Assembly: GCA_964417785.1 (NCBI GenBank)
Contig: CAYQJO010000105.1
Coordinates: 1 to 13,867 of the forward strand
Source of the DNA: DAOTUL01 sp034437435
GTDB lineage: Bacteria > Chloroflexota > Anaerolineae > Aggregatilineales > Phototrophicaceae
Direction: 5' to 3'
Length of the DNA: 13,867 bases
Positions 7,067 through 13,315 of this stretch are shown here, in pieces. The first letter of the stretch is position 1; each line of letters begins with the position of its first letter. A model generated the notes under the pieces. That model worked only from the letters and a program-made list of their open reading frames with translations. It was not told where the DNA came from and ran no database searches. The position numbers and the translations under genes are program-made.

Positions 7067-8907
7067 TTTCTAGTCACCAGACGTGAGGTTGTGAGTTTAA
7101 CACCCTGGCTCCTGGGCCTGGTATCTGCATGATGACCGTTTGTGCGCGAAAGGTCAATGGGGATCAGGACTGTGATGGTCGTTCCTTTGCCAGGTTTGCT
7201 TTCCAGCTTGAGTGTGCCTTCCAGCAGTTCGGCCCGCTCGCGCATGTTGACCATGCCGAAACTGCCGCGTTCATCGTAGCTGGCGTTGACCTGGGCTGCG
7301 TCAAAACCGACACCGTTGTCGCTGATGCGCACGACGATGAAATTGTTCTGACGGACGGCCTGCACTTTGATAAGGCTGGCTTCGGCGTATTTGCGGGCGT
7401 TGTTGACGGCTTCCTCAATAAGGTAGAACAATGCACCCTGCTGTGTGGAATCCAGGTAGTATTCGACTTCCGGGTGGACTTTGAACTGTGCGGCTTGCTT
7501 GTAGGTTTGCTGCAATTTCTCGGAAAGTTGTTCCAGCGCGGCGGACAACCCCTGGGATTCCAGCGCCAGTGGCCGCAGCTTGAACAACACATGCCGGATT
7601 TCCTCGGTCGCCCGCACCGCCATCCCCTCGGCGGTTTCCAGTTCGCCCGGTACCTCGTCCGGCGAGGTATCCATCAGGCGTTGGATGATGCGCAGGCGCA
7701 TGGCGACAGCGGAGATCGTCTGGGTGGGGATGTCGTGCAGATCGCGCACCAGTGCTTTGCGAGCGTCCTCCTCCATCTGGATGATGCGTTCCTTCTCCTC
7801 GCGCAGATTTTCGTAGAGGACGGCGTTTTGCAGCGCGACGGTGGTCTGCACGCCGATGGAGGTGAGTGTATCAATGCTGTCAGGGTCGAAGGCATCGGGT
7901 TTGCTGCTACCGTAGATCAGTACCCCATAATTGTCGTAATGGGCGTGGAGCGGCAGGCATACAAAAGAGCGGATGTCACGCAGGCCGGAGAAGTTGCGCA
8001 GCACCGGGTCCTGGGCGGCGATTTTGCCGATATAGGGTTCGCACTCGTCCAGCGTGGTGGCGATGACGCCCTGGGTGGCAGGGATGGAGAGGGCGTCGTC
8101 GTTATGGCGCAGGCCGCGTGATGCCGCCACATACAGATGGTCTTCCGATGCGCCGAAGAGCAGTACCAGGCTGGCAATGCGCTGGCCGGGCATGGGACGC
8201 ACACTCAATTGGCCGATGTTGAGCGCTGCTTCCAGGATTTTGTCGTAGTTCAGTGTGCTGCTGAGTGTGGCCGACATCTCCGAGATACTGCGCGCCCGCT
8301 CGCGCATGGTGATGACCAGCGCCTCGGTTTCCTGTTGGATGGCCTTAATATCGCGGTCGGCATAGCTGGTGTAGAAGCTGTTGACCGCCTGCCATATGCC
8401 GACGCTCAGAACCACCAGCAGCAGACTCAACACCGGCAGCGTGTAAGTATCAAGTAGGAGGTCCATATCCACCTGATTATCAAGTGCGTCCTGGCCGGTC
8501 AGATAGACGATAACGCCGAGTGTGACGGCGATCACGCCGGTGGCGTGCAGACTGCCCCAGGTCGTGCCAGCGTGGAGCAGGCCGCTGACCGCCAGAAATC
8601 CGGCGATCCCGGCCAGCAGCAGCGGTGATCCATCGGATAGATAGACGTAGATACCAGCGAGAAAGACATCGGCGGCGAACAGGATATACGGTGTCACTGT
8701 GCGGAAGGCGCGAATGAAGACTGTCGCGGCTAGCACGGCCACAATCGCGCCGCCGATGCCACCAGCAATTAACAGGTCGTTGGTTTCGGGCGATGCTTCA
8801 GAGAATTTGGTGCGCAGCAGATAGATTGCCAGGGAGGTAACAAGCAGAAACACAGCCCGTTGGGCCAGGATTGCCCAGTGAAAACCATGTTTGTTGGCTG
8901 CGTTCAT
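7063..8907 (-). CDS. Membrane GAF-domain sensor histidine kinase, HisKA_3 (DesK/NarX class)
   Basis: The protein has 614 residues. There are about six hydrophobic segments at roughly 16-32, 46-67, 72-91, 96-112, 121-138 and 157-175, which form an integral membrane sensor. A linker coiled region (about 183-218) leads to a GAF domain (about 218-362). Then come a HisKA_3 dimerisation domain with the phospho-acceptor motif RDLHDIPTQ (His391) and a HATPase domain with N-box EEAVNNARKYA (498-508), G1 DNGVGFD (530-536) and G2 GSFGMVNMRER (548-558). All catalytic motifs are intact. Such kinases normally signal to a NarL/LuxR-type response regulator, and none is in the window. The signal is unknown. 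It heads a minus-strand operon with the methyltransferase (ATGA overlap) and the PAS/HK-like gene. The C-terminal tail after about 590 is basic and probably disordered. Confidence 0.93.
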   Translation of the reverse strand: MNAANKHGFHWAILAQRAVFLLVTSLAIYLLRTKFSEASPETNDLLIAGGIGGAIVAVLAATVFIRAFRTVTPYILFAADVFLAGIYVYLSDGSPLLLAGIAGFLAVSGLLHAGTTWGSLHATGVIAVTLGVIVYLTGQDALDNQVDMDLLLDTYTLPVLSLLLVVLSVGIWQAVNSFYTSYADRDIKAIQQETEALVITMRERARSISEMSATLSSTLNYDKILEAALNIGQLSVRPMPGQRIASLVLLFGASEDHLYVAASRGLRHNDDALSIPATQGVIATTLDECEPYIGKIAAQDPVLRNFSGLRDIRSFVCLPLHAHYDNYGVLIYGSSKPDAFDPDSIDTLTSIGVQTTVALQNAVLYENLREEKERIIQMEEDARKALVRDLHDIPTQTISAVAMRLRIIQRLMDTSPDEVPGELETAEGMAVRATEEIRHVLFKLRPLALESQGLSAALEQLSEKLQQTYKQAAQFKVHPEVEYYLDSTQQGALFYLIEEAVNNARKYAEASLIKVQAVRQNNFIVVRISDNGVGFDAAQVNASYDERGSFGMVNMRERAELLEGTLKLESKPGKGTTITVLIPIDLSRTNGHHADTRPRSQGVKLTTSRLVTRK

Positions 8908-8919
8908 CGCCCAGAGTAA

Positions 8920-8947
8920 CTACATTACTTCAACACTTCTACATTAC
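8920..8947. repeat. Direct repeat of CTACATTAC ahead of the histidine kinase gene
   Basis: The 9-mer CTACATTAC occurs at 8920-8928 and again at 8939-8947, 19 bp start to start. It lies 13-40 bp upstream of the minus-strand kinase start, where promoter and operator sequences are expected. It may be a tandem binding site for a regulator. A weak minus-strand promoter (TTGTTG 8969-8964, 17 bp, TAATGT 8946-8941) would overlap the distal copy. Confidence 0.35.
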
Positions 8948-9000
8948 CACGCAACGATGGCAGCAACAATAAAGGTGACACTCCGGATGAGACGAACCGC

Positions 9001-9029
9001 TTGCATCATCCCGGAAAGCATGGTAGGAT
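9001..9029 (+). promoter_or_regulatory. Putative promoter of the met operon leader
   Basis: TTGCAT (9001-9006), a 17-bp spacer and TAGGAT (9024-9029) preceded by TG-n (9021-9023) form a weak but properly spaced extended -10 promoter. The -10 ends 30 nt before the GTG of the leader peptide. That gives a leader RNA starting near 9036 with room for the AGGAG ribosome-binding site. Confidence 0.45.
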
Positions 9030-9059
9030 TACGCACAATTAAGCGCAGGAGCAATTTGC

Positions 9060-9128
9060 GTGAACGTCTGTATCTTCTGTATGTGTATGATGATGATGAG
9101 CCAGAAGACCGAGCGCCCGGACGTTTGA
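9060..9128 (+). CDS. Met/Cys-rich leader peptide (22 codons) of the met operon
   Basis: GTG 9060 opens a 22-codon frame ending at TGA 9126-9128. AGGAG (9047-9051) lies 8 nt before it, an ideal ribosome-binding site. The peptide has Cys at 4, 7 and 9 and Met at 8 and 10-13, so residues 7-13 read CMCMMMM. Eight of the 21 residues after the start are sulfur amino acids. It continues SQKTERPDV and stops. The frame differs from the longer open frame through the same bases, which has no ribosome-binding site. A later in-frame ATG (9081) is too far from the AGGAG. The peptide is most likely not functional as a protein; its translation would report Met-tRNA (and perhaps Cys-tRNA) supply to the terminator at 9153-9179 and so set expression of metY-metX. 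This is an inference from architecture; the codon run, ribosome-binding site and terminator are directly visible. Confidence 0.8.
   Translation: MNVCIFCMCMMMMSQKTERPDV
9061..9127 (+). promoter_or_regulatory. Leader hairpin (1:2-type) holding the Met codons in its loop
   Basis: Bases 9061-9070 pair with 9118-9127 (10 bp, including three G-U pairs). Inside, 9073-9079 pair with 9102-9108 (7 Watson-Crick pairs, TCTTCTG with CAGAAGA). The terminal loop 9080-9101 contains all five internal Met codons. A ribosome stalled on the Met run would cover the 5' side and open this hairpin. When formed, it occupies 9118-9121 and so blocks the antiterminator. Pairing was found by hand; no folding energy was computed. 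Confidence 0.6.
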
Positions 9129-9174
9129 CGCTTGCTGTGTGCAGCGTATCATGAGCCAACCTCCGGGTTGGCTC
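9098..9174 (+). promoter_or_regulatory. Predicted antiterminator pairing
   Basis: Two nested helices can join the leader ORF to the terminator. The inner one pairs GCCCGGA (9115-9121) with TCCGGGT (9162-9168), 7 bp with one G-U. The outer one pairs GAGCCA (9098-9103) with TGGCTC (9169-9174), 6 bp. Both take bases from the terminator loop and 3' arm, so they exclude the terminator. A small hairpin (9128-9132 with 9143-9147) fits in the enclosed loop. The inner helix would be free when a ribosome stalls on the Met codons and covered when it reaches the stop codon. Confidence 0.55.
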
Positions 9175-9179
9175 TTTTT
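9153..9179 (+). terminator. Rho-independent terminator/attenuator upstream of metY
   Basis: A perfect 9-bp stem pairs GAGCCAACC (9153-9161) with GGTTGGCTC (9166-9174) around the tetraloop TCCG, followed by TTTTT (9175-9179) and a further T-rich stretch. It points into metY, whose GGAGG starts at 9192, and it follows no full-length plus-strand gene. It therefore serves as a conditional terminator of the met leader and not as the end of an upstream operon. Confidence 0.9.
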
Positions 9180-9203
9180 ATTTGTCTATTTGGAGGATAA
9201 ACC

Positions 9204-10484
9204 ATGACCGACCGCGAACTCAGTTTCAACACGCAGGCCCTTCACGCCGGGTACACCCCGGACCCGACCACCGGTTCCCGTGCTGTACCCCTCTACCAGA
9301 CCTCATCATACCAGTTCCGTGATACCGACCACGCCGCCGCCCTGTTCGCGCTGCAAGAACCGGGCAACATCTACACCCGCATCATGAACCCCACCAACGA
9401 CGCCTTCGAACAGCGCGTGGCCGCACTTCAAGGTGGTGTGGCGGCACTGGCGACCGCATCCGGTCAGTTTGCCGAAACCCTGACCATGTTGTCGCTCGCC
9501 AACAGCGGCGACGAAATCATCTCTACCAGCGCCCTCTACGGCGGGACCTACACCCTGTTCGCCCACAGCCTGCGACGGTTGGGCATCAAAGTCCATTTTG
9601 TCGAAGGGGCCGATCCCGACAAAATCGCCTCGCTGATTAACGACAAAACCAGAGCTGTCTACCTGGAGACCATCGGCAATCCCAAGCTGGAAGTCCCGGA
9701 TTTTGAAGCTATCGCCGCCGTCGCCCACGCAAAAGGCGTACCGGTCGTGTGCGATAATACCTTTGGAACCCCCTATCTGTTCAAGGCGTTCGATCATGGT
9801 GTCGATATTGTCGTTCACTCCACCACCAAATGGATCGGCGGGCATGGTTTGAGCATCGGCGGCGTGATTATCGACGGTGGCAAGTTCGACTGGAAAGCCA
9901 GTGGCCGCCACGATGGCATCGTGGAGCCAGAACCCGCTTATCATGGCGCTGTGCTGGCCGATCTGGTGGGTGATCTGGCGTTCATCATCCGCGCCCGTGT
10001 GGTCGGCCTGCGCGACTTCGGTGGCTGCCAGGCTCCCTTCAACAGCTTCCTCAACCTCATCGGCCTGGAAACCCTGTCGCTGCGCATGGACCGGCACGTC
10101 GCCAATGCCCTGTCGGTCGCCCAATTCCTCCAGGACCACGCCGCGGTCGAATGGGTCAACTATCCCGGCCTGCCCAGCCACCAGAGTCACGAACGCGCCC
10201 AGAAATACCTGCCTAAAGGTGCCGGTGCGGTCATTGGATTTGGCATCAAAGGCGGTAAGGAAGCCGGGGCAAAGTTTATCAATAACCTGAAGATTTTCTC
10301 CCATCTGGCAAATGTGGGCGATGCACGCTCGCTGGCGATCCATCCAGCATCAACCACGCACCAGCAACTCAGCGCCGAAGAGCAGACCCTCAGCGGCGTG
10401 ACCGATGATTATGTCCGTCTGGCGGTTGGCATCGAAGAGATTGACGATATACTCTGGGACCTGGATCAAGCTCTAAAAGCTTAG
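9204..10484 (+). CDS. metY: O-acetylhomoserine aminocarboxypropyltransferase (sulfhydrylase)
   Basis: The protein has 426 residues and is a PLP-dependent enzyme of the Cys/Met metabolism (gamma) family. The pyridoxal lysine is Lys209 in VVHSTTKWIGGHG, with Asp184 in VVCDNTFGTP and the phosphate-binding YTRIMNPT (57-64). The length near 430 and the NTQALHAGYTPDPTTGSRAVPLYQT-type N-terminus match O-acetylhomoserine sulfhydrylases rather than the shorter cystathionine gamma-synthases (about 380-400). It makes homocysteine directly from O-acetylhomoserine and sulfide. GGAGG (9192-9196) lies 7 nt before ATG. It is the first structural gene after the leader attenuator, and metX follows after 7 bp, so both steps from homoserine to homocysteine are in one operon. 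Confidence 0.96.
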   Translation: MTDRELSFNTQALHAGYTPDPTTGSRAVPLYQTSSYQFRDTDHAAALFALQEPGNIYTRIMNPTNDAFEQRVAALQGGVAALATASGQFAETLTMLSLANSGDEIISTSALYGGTYTLFAHSLRRLGIKVHFVEGADPDKIASLINDKTRAVYLETIGNPKLEVPDFEAIAAVAHAKGVPVVCDNTFGTPYLFKAFDHGVDIVVHSTTKWIGGHGLSIGGVIIDGGKFDWKASGRHDGIVEPEPAYHGAVLADLVGDLAFIIRARVVGLRDFGGCQAPFNSFLNLIGLETLSLRMDRHVANALSVAQFLQDHAAVEWVNYPGLPSHQSHERAQKYLPKGAGAVIGFGIKGGKEAGAKFINNLKIFSHLANVGDARSLAIHPASTTHQQLSAEEQTLSGVTDDYVRLAVGIEEIDDILWDLDQALKA

Positions 10485-10491
10485 ACAAACC

Positions 10492-11703
10492 ATGCATAGC
10501 AAAAAACCAGCCACATTACGAGAGATGCTGCCGCGCCGTGCGGTACGAATGCACAATCCGGGATCGGTCGGTGTCGTGGACCGGCAGTATGCTCATTTTG
10601 CCGATACACTGCATCTGCGATCCGGTGGTAAACTGACCGGTTTCACCATTGCTTATGAAACCTACGGTCATCTCAACGCAGACCGCTCGAACGCTATCCT
10701 CATCTGCCATGCGCTATCCGGCGATTCGCACGTCGCCGGGTACTACACCGACGATCCAGAGGAAAAACCGGGCTGGTGGGACGAAGCTGTCGGTCCTGGC
10801 AAGATGTTCGATACCGACCGGTATTTCGTCATCTGCTCGAATGTACTGGGCGGATGCCGGGGGACGACCGGACCGTCGTCACTGGCCCCGGACGGCAAAC
10901 CCTACGGGCTGCGCTTCCCGGTTGTCACCATCGCGGATATGGTGGAAGCGCAGCGCTATCTGCTGGACTATCTGGACGTTGAACGGCTCTTCGCCACTGC
11001 TGGTGGCAGCATGGGCGGGATGCAGGCGCTTCAGTGGGCGGTGGAATACCCGGAACGGGTAGAAAACGTGATCTTCATCGCCAGCACACCCCGCTCATCC
11101 ACACAGAATATCGCCTTCAACGAAATCGGACGGCAGGCTATTTACGCCGATCCACGCTGGCGGCATGGCAGTTACTATGATGGCGATCATCCGGACGGCG
11201 GGCTGGCCGTCGCCCGGATGATCGGCCACATCACTTACATGAGCGAGCTTTCGCTGGAATACAAATTCGGACGCAACTTGCAGGACAAAGAAGAACTGGC
11301 CTACAGTTTCGAGACTGAGTTCGCCGTCGAAAGTTATCTGCAATATCAGGGTTTCAAGTTCACCGAGCGCTTCGACGCCAACAGCTATCTGTACATCACC
11401 AAAGCACTCGATTACTACGATGTCGCCAGCGGCTATGGGACGATCTATGACGCGCTGCGCCGGACACAATGTTGTTTCCTGGTCATGAGCTTCAGCAGCG
11501 ACTGGTTGTACACCGATAAGCAGGCCCGCGAACTGGTCGATCCACTGCGCCGTCTCAAGCGTGAAGTCGAATATCACCGGATCGAAGCGTCATTTGGACA
11601 CGACTCATTTCTGGTTGAAGTGGAAACCATGACCGAACTGGTCAGCAGTTACCTCAACAGACTATGGAACAGAACTCAAAGGAGACCTTTGTATGATGCG
11701 TAA
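10492..11703 (+). CDS. metX: Homoserine O-acetyltransferase (MetX, alpha/beta hydrolase fold)
   Basis: The protein has 403 residues. It carries the MetX nucleophile motif GGSMGGMQALQW with Ser173, and Asp337 (FSSDWLY) and His370 (GHDSFL) complete the triad. Other family blocks include AYETYGHLNADRSNAILICHALSGDSH (55-80, visible in pieces) and NVLGGCRGTTGPSS (117-130). It acylates homoserine, normally from acetyl-CoA, giving the substrate for MetY. Some MetX-like enzymes use succinyl-CoA, and I cannot exclude that from sequence alone. ATG 10492 follows the metY stop by 7 bp with no clear ribosome-binding site. Conserved sequence begins near residue 27, so Met12 or Met20 are possible starts. 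The 3' end overlaps the DUF4395 gene by 11 bp. Confidence 0.95.
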   Translation: MHSKKPATLREMLPRRAVRMHNPGSVGVVDRQYAHFADTLHLRSGGKLTGFTIAYETYGHLNADRSNAILICHALSGDSHVAGYYTDDPEEKPGWWDEAVGPGKMFDTDRYFVICSNVLGGCRGTTGPSSLAPDGKPYGLRFPVVTIADMVEAQRYLLDYLDVERLFATAGGSMGGMQALQWAVEYPERVENVIFIASTPRSSTQNIAFNEIGRQAIYADPRWRHGSYYDGDHPDGGLAVARMIGHITYMSELSLEYKFGRNLQDKEELAYSFETEFAVESYLQYQGFKFTERFDANSYLYITKALDYYDVASGYGTIYDALRRTQCCFLVMSFSSDWLYTDKQARELVDPLRRLKREVEYHRIEASFGHDSFLVEVETMTELVSSYLNRLWNRTQRRPLYDA

Positions 11704-12142
11704 ACCACGCCGGGTAGATTTAAACGGACTCAGAACCGGGATGGCGACGACAATTGTGCTGCTGGTGGCAGCCTTCATCCTGGACTGGTGGCCGCTGGTA
11801 GCATTCGTGGCGCTGGCGCAACTGCTCGGCGCTTTCGACACATCCTTCGCCCCATACCGGCTTTTCTATCGCGCTGTCGTTAAATCATTTGTCCAACCTC
11901 ATGTGATCGCCGACAACCCGGAGCCGCATCGTTTCGCCATGCTGGTCGGCGGATTATTCAACAGCGCGGCCACCCTGGCACTGATCGCCGGTCTGGATGT
12001 GATCGGCTGGATATTAGTAGGTATCGTCGTGGTCCTGGCGAACCTCAACTTCTGGCTGGATTTCTGCCTGGGCTGCTGGATGTACTACCGCTTCAACCGT
12101 CTGGGTATTCCTGGCTTCACACGGTCGCCCATTCAGGAGTAA
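11693..12142 (+). CDS. DUF4395-type membrane protein with CxxC
   Basis: The protein has 149 residues and is mostly hydrophobic, with segments at about 18-48 (two helices), 83-100 and 103-122. The N-terminal VDLNGLRTG and the C-terminal DFCLGCWMYYRFNR are characteristic of DUF4395 proteins. Cys125 and Cys128 form a CxxC at the end of the last helix. The function of the family is not established. AAAGGAG (11678-11684) inside the end of metX sits 8 nt before the first ATG (11693), so translation is coupled to metX. The thioredoxin gene follows after 4 bp. The CxxC next to a thioredoxin suggests a membrane redox pair serving sulfur assimilation, which is inference from context. Confidence 0.85.
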   Translation: MMRKPRRVDLNGLRTGMATTIVLLVAAFILDWWPLVAFVALAQLLGAFDTSFAPYRLFYRAVVKSFVQPHVIADNPEPHRFAMLVGGLFNSAATLALIAGLDVIGWILVGIVVVLANLNFWLDFCLGCWMYYRFNRLGIPGFTRSPIQE

Positions 12143-12146
12143 AACT

Positions 12147-12539
12147 ATGCTGGAACGCGCTTTACTGGTTATCGTTCTGTTCGCCATCGGATACGCCGCT
12201 TATCGCCTGCGAGTCAGTCGCCAGATCGATCAGGTCTCGCATGATCCGCTCCTGGACCAGCTTCAACCGGGTATACCGGCCATCATCTATTTCACAACAC
12301 CCGACTGCATTCCCTGCCGCACGCGCCAGCAGCCCGCATTAGAGCGTATCCGCGAGACATTGGGCGAGAATGCACTCCAGGTGCTTCAGATTGACGCCAC
12401 ACAGGAGCCAGACGTGGCGGATCGCTGGGGTGTGCTTTCAGCACCGACCACCTTTATAATCGACAGCAGCGGCCAGACGGTGGCGGTAAATCATGGGGTT
12501 GCCGACGAGGCCAAACTACAGCGCCAGATCACCGCATAA
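12147..12539 (+). CDS. Membrane-anchored thioredoxin-fold protein (CIPC)
   Basis: The protein has 130 residues. One hydrophobic N-terminal segment (about 4-19) acts as a signal anchor, followed by a thioredoxin domain with active site TTPDCIPCRTRQ (Cys54, Cys57) and the cis-proline loop LSAPTTF (Pro100). CIPC differs from the CGPC of general thioredoxins, so its redox potential and partner range may differ. AGGAG (12135-12139) runs into the DUF4395 stop and lies 7 nt before ATG, so this is the last gene of the met operon. A plausible job is to pass electrons to or from the DUF4395 CxxC. Which side of the membrane the domain faces cannot be settled from sequence alone. I see no hairpin terminator after it. 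Confidence 0.9.
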   Translation: MLERALLVIVLFAIGYAAYRLRVSRQIDQVSHDPLLDQLQPGIPAIIYFTTPDCIPCRTRQQPALERIRETLGENALQVLQIDATQEPDVADRWGVLSAPTTFIIDSSGQTVAVNHGVADEAKLQRQITA

Positions 12540-12570
12540 CAAATTTTTCAGCCATTGAACACCGATATGG

Positions 12571-12579
12571 TGCTACACT
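12571..12579 (+). promoter_or_regulatory. Putative extended -10 promoter of the 234-residue gene
   Basis: TGCTACACT (TG-n-TACACT) ends 31 nt before ATG 12611. An A/T-rich block (AAATTTTT, 12541-12548) lies upstream where an UP element could be, but no -35 is clear; TTGAAC at 12555 is too close (13 bp). It suggests that this gene is transcribed separately from the met operon. Confidence 0.4.
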
Positions 12580-12610
12580 GTAACCATAAGCATTATGTCG
12601 GAGAACAACT

Positions 12611-13315
12611 ATGCCAGTGTTGCTGCTTGCGCAGGGCGATCAGGCGGCCAGAGCAATATTGCGTCAGGCCATAGAAGCCCGCTACGGAACACGCCCGCCA
12701 GCGCTAGACCATCTGAAAATCGACTTTGAGGGTCGGGCGCATGTTAGAGTCGGCCCGGTGAAAACCTGGGTACCGGTGGATGTGACCGCTTACTTCAGCT
12801 TCCCGACCGCCATGCGCTGGGACTTCGCCGTTAAGCCGATGGGGCTGCCCGTCCAACGGGGTGTCGAAGCCTTTGATGGCAGCACATTTCGCAGCACACG
12901 CGGCAGCAAGGCACCGGCAGAAGTCACCGACCCGGCGCTGGTCCAGTCCATGCAGCGTCGTTTGTGGGCGGTGGCCGCCATTCTGCTGACTCCGCTCAGC
13001 GATATGTTTGTCAAATTGGCGACCATCGGCAATTACAGCTTTAGCGCCATCAACACCCAACTCAACGACAGCGCCGAGGTCTTTCTCCGCTTCGATCACT
13101 CGATAGATTATGTCAAGGTCCACTGCCTCAACCCGGATAACAACCATCAACAGGCTTACACCCTGTATCCATCCGAGGAGTTGACAAACATTGACGATCT
13201 GCTGCTGCCGTCCAAGATCAAATTCTTCTGGGACGAAACACCCTATTTTGAAGCCACGCCAGTCACCGTTGACACAAATCCAGATTTCACCGACGAGGTG
13301 TTCACCATCAGCTAG
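12611..13315 (+). CDS. Conserved-looking protein of unknown function
   Basis: The protein has 234 residues, and I do not recognise the family. It has no signal peptide and no clear membrane helix, apart from a mildly hydrophobic stretch around 118-128 (LWAVAAILLTPL). The N-terminal part is helical and basic (about 8-25). The rest alternates as beta strands with many aromatic and acidic residues (TAYFSFPTAMRWDF, KIKFFWDETPYFEATPV), like a beta-sandwich or lipid-/ligand-binding fold; this is a visual impression only. Start choice is supported by GGAGA (12600-12604) 6 nt before ATG and by a -10-like element in the expected place. The coding character is good, with codon use like the neighbours. 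Its TAG lies in a CTAG shared with the convergent GNAT gene. Confidence 0.8.
   Translation: MPVLLLAQGDQAARAILRQAIEARYGTRPPALDHLKIDFEGRAHVRVGPVKTWVPVDVTAYFSFPTAMRWDFAVKPMGLPVQRGVEAFDGSTFRSTRGSKAPAEVTDPALVQSMQRRLWAVAAILLTPLSDMFVKLATIGNYSFSAINTQLNDSAEVFLRFDHSIDYVKVHCLNPDNNHQQAYTLYPSEELTNIDDLLLPSKIKFFWDETPYFEATPVTVDTNPDFTDEVFTIS

Noticed and set aside
7129..8121. Plus-strand 330-codon open frame inside the histidine kinase
   Set aside because: It is antisense to the GAF, HisKA_3 and HATPase coding sequence, with no domain and no ribosome-binding site.
8891..9154. An 87-codon plus-strand open frame across the kinase/metY intergenic region
   Set aside because: It starts inside the kinase gene, has no ribosome-binding site, has a composition unlike the neighbours, and ends inside the terminator. 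The ATG run it reads as Asp codons makes better sense as Met codons in the leader peptide frame.
8950..9203. SAM riboswitch or T-box ahead of metY
   Set aside because: I looked for the conserved SAM-I core (GAGGGA and GCAACC blocks) and the T-box core AGGGTGGNACCGCG and found neither. The Met-codon ORF and the terminator explain the region without them.
12555..12579. TTGAAC as a -35 for the promoter at 12574
   Set aside because: The spacing to the -10 is only 13 bp. The extended -10 is the better explanation.
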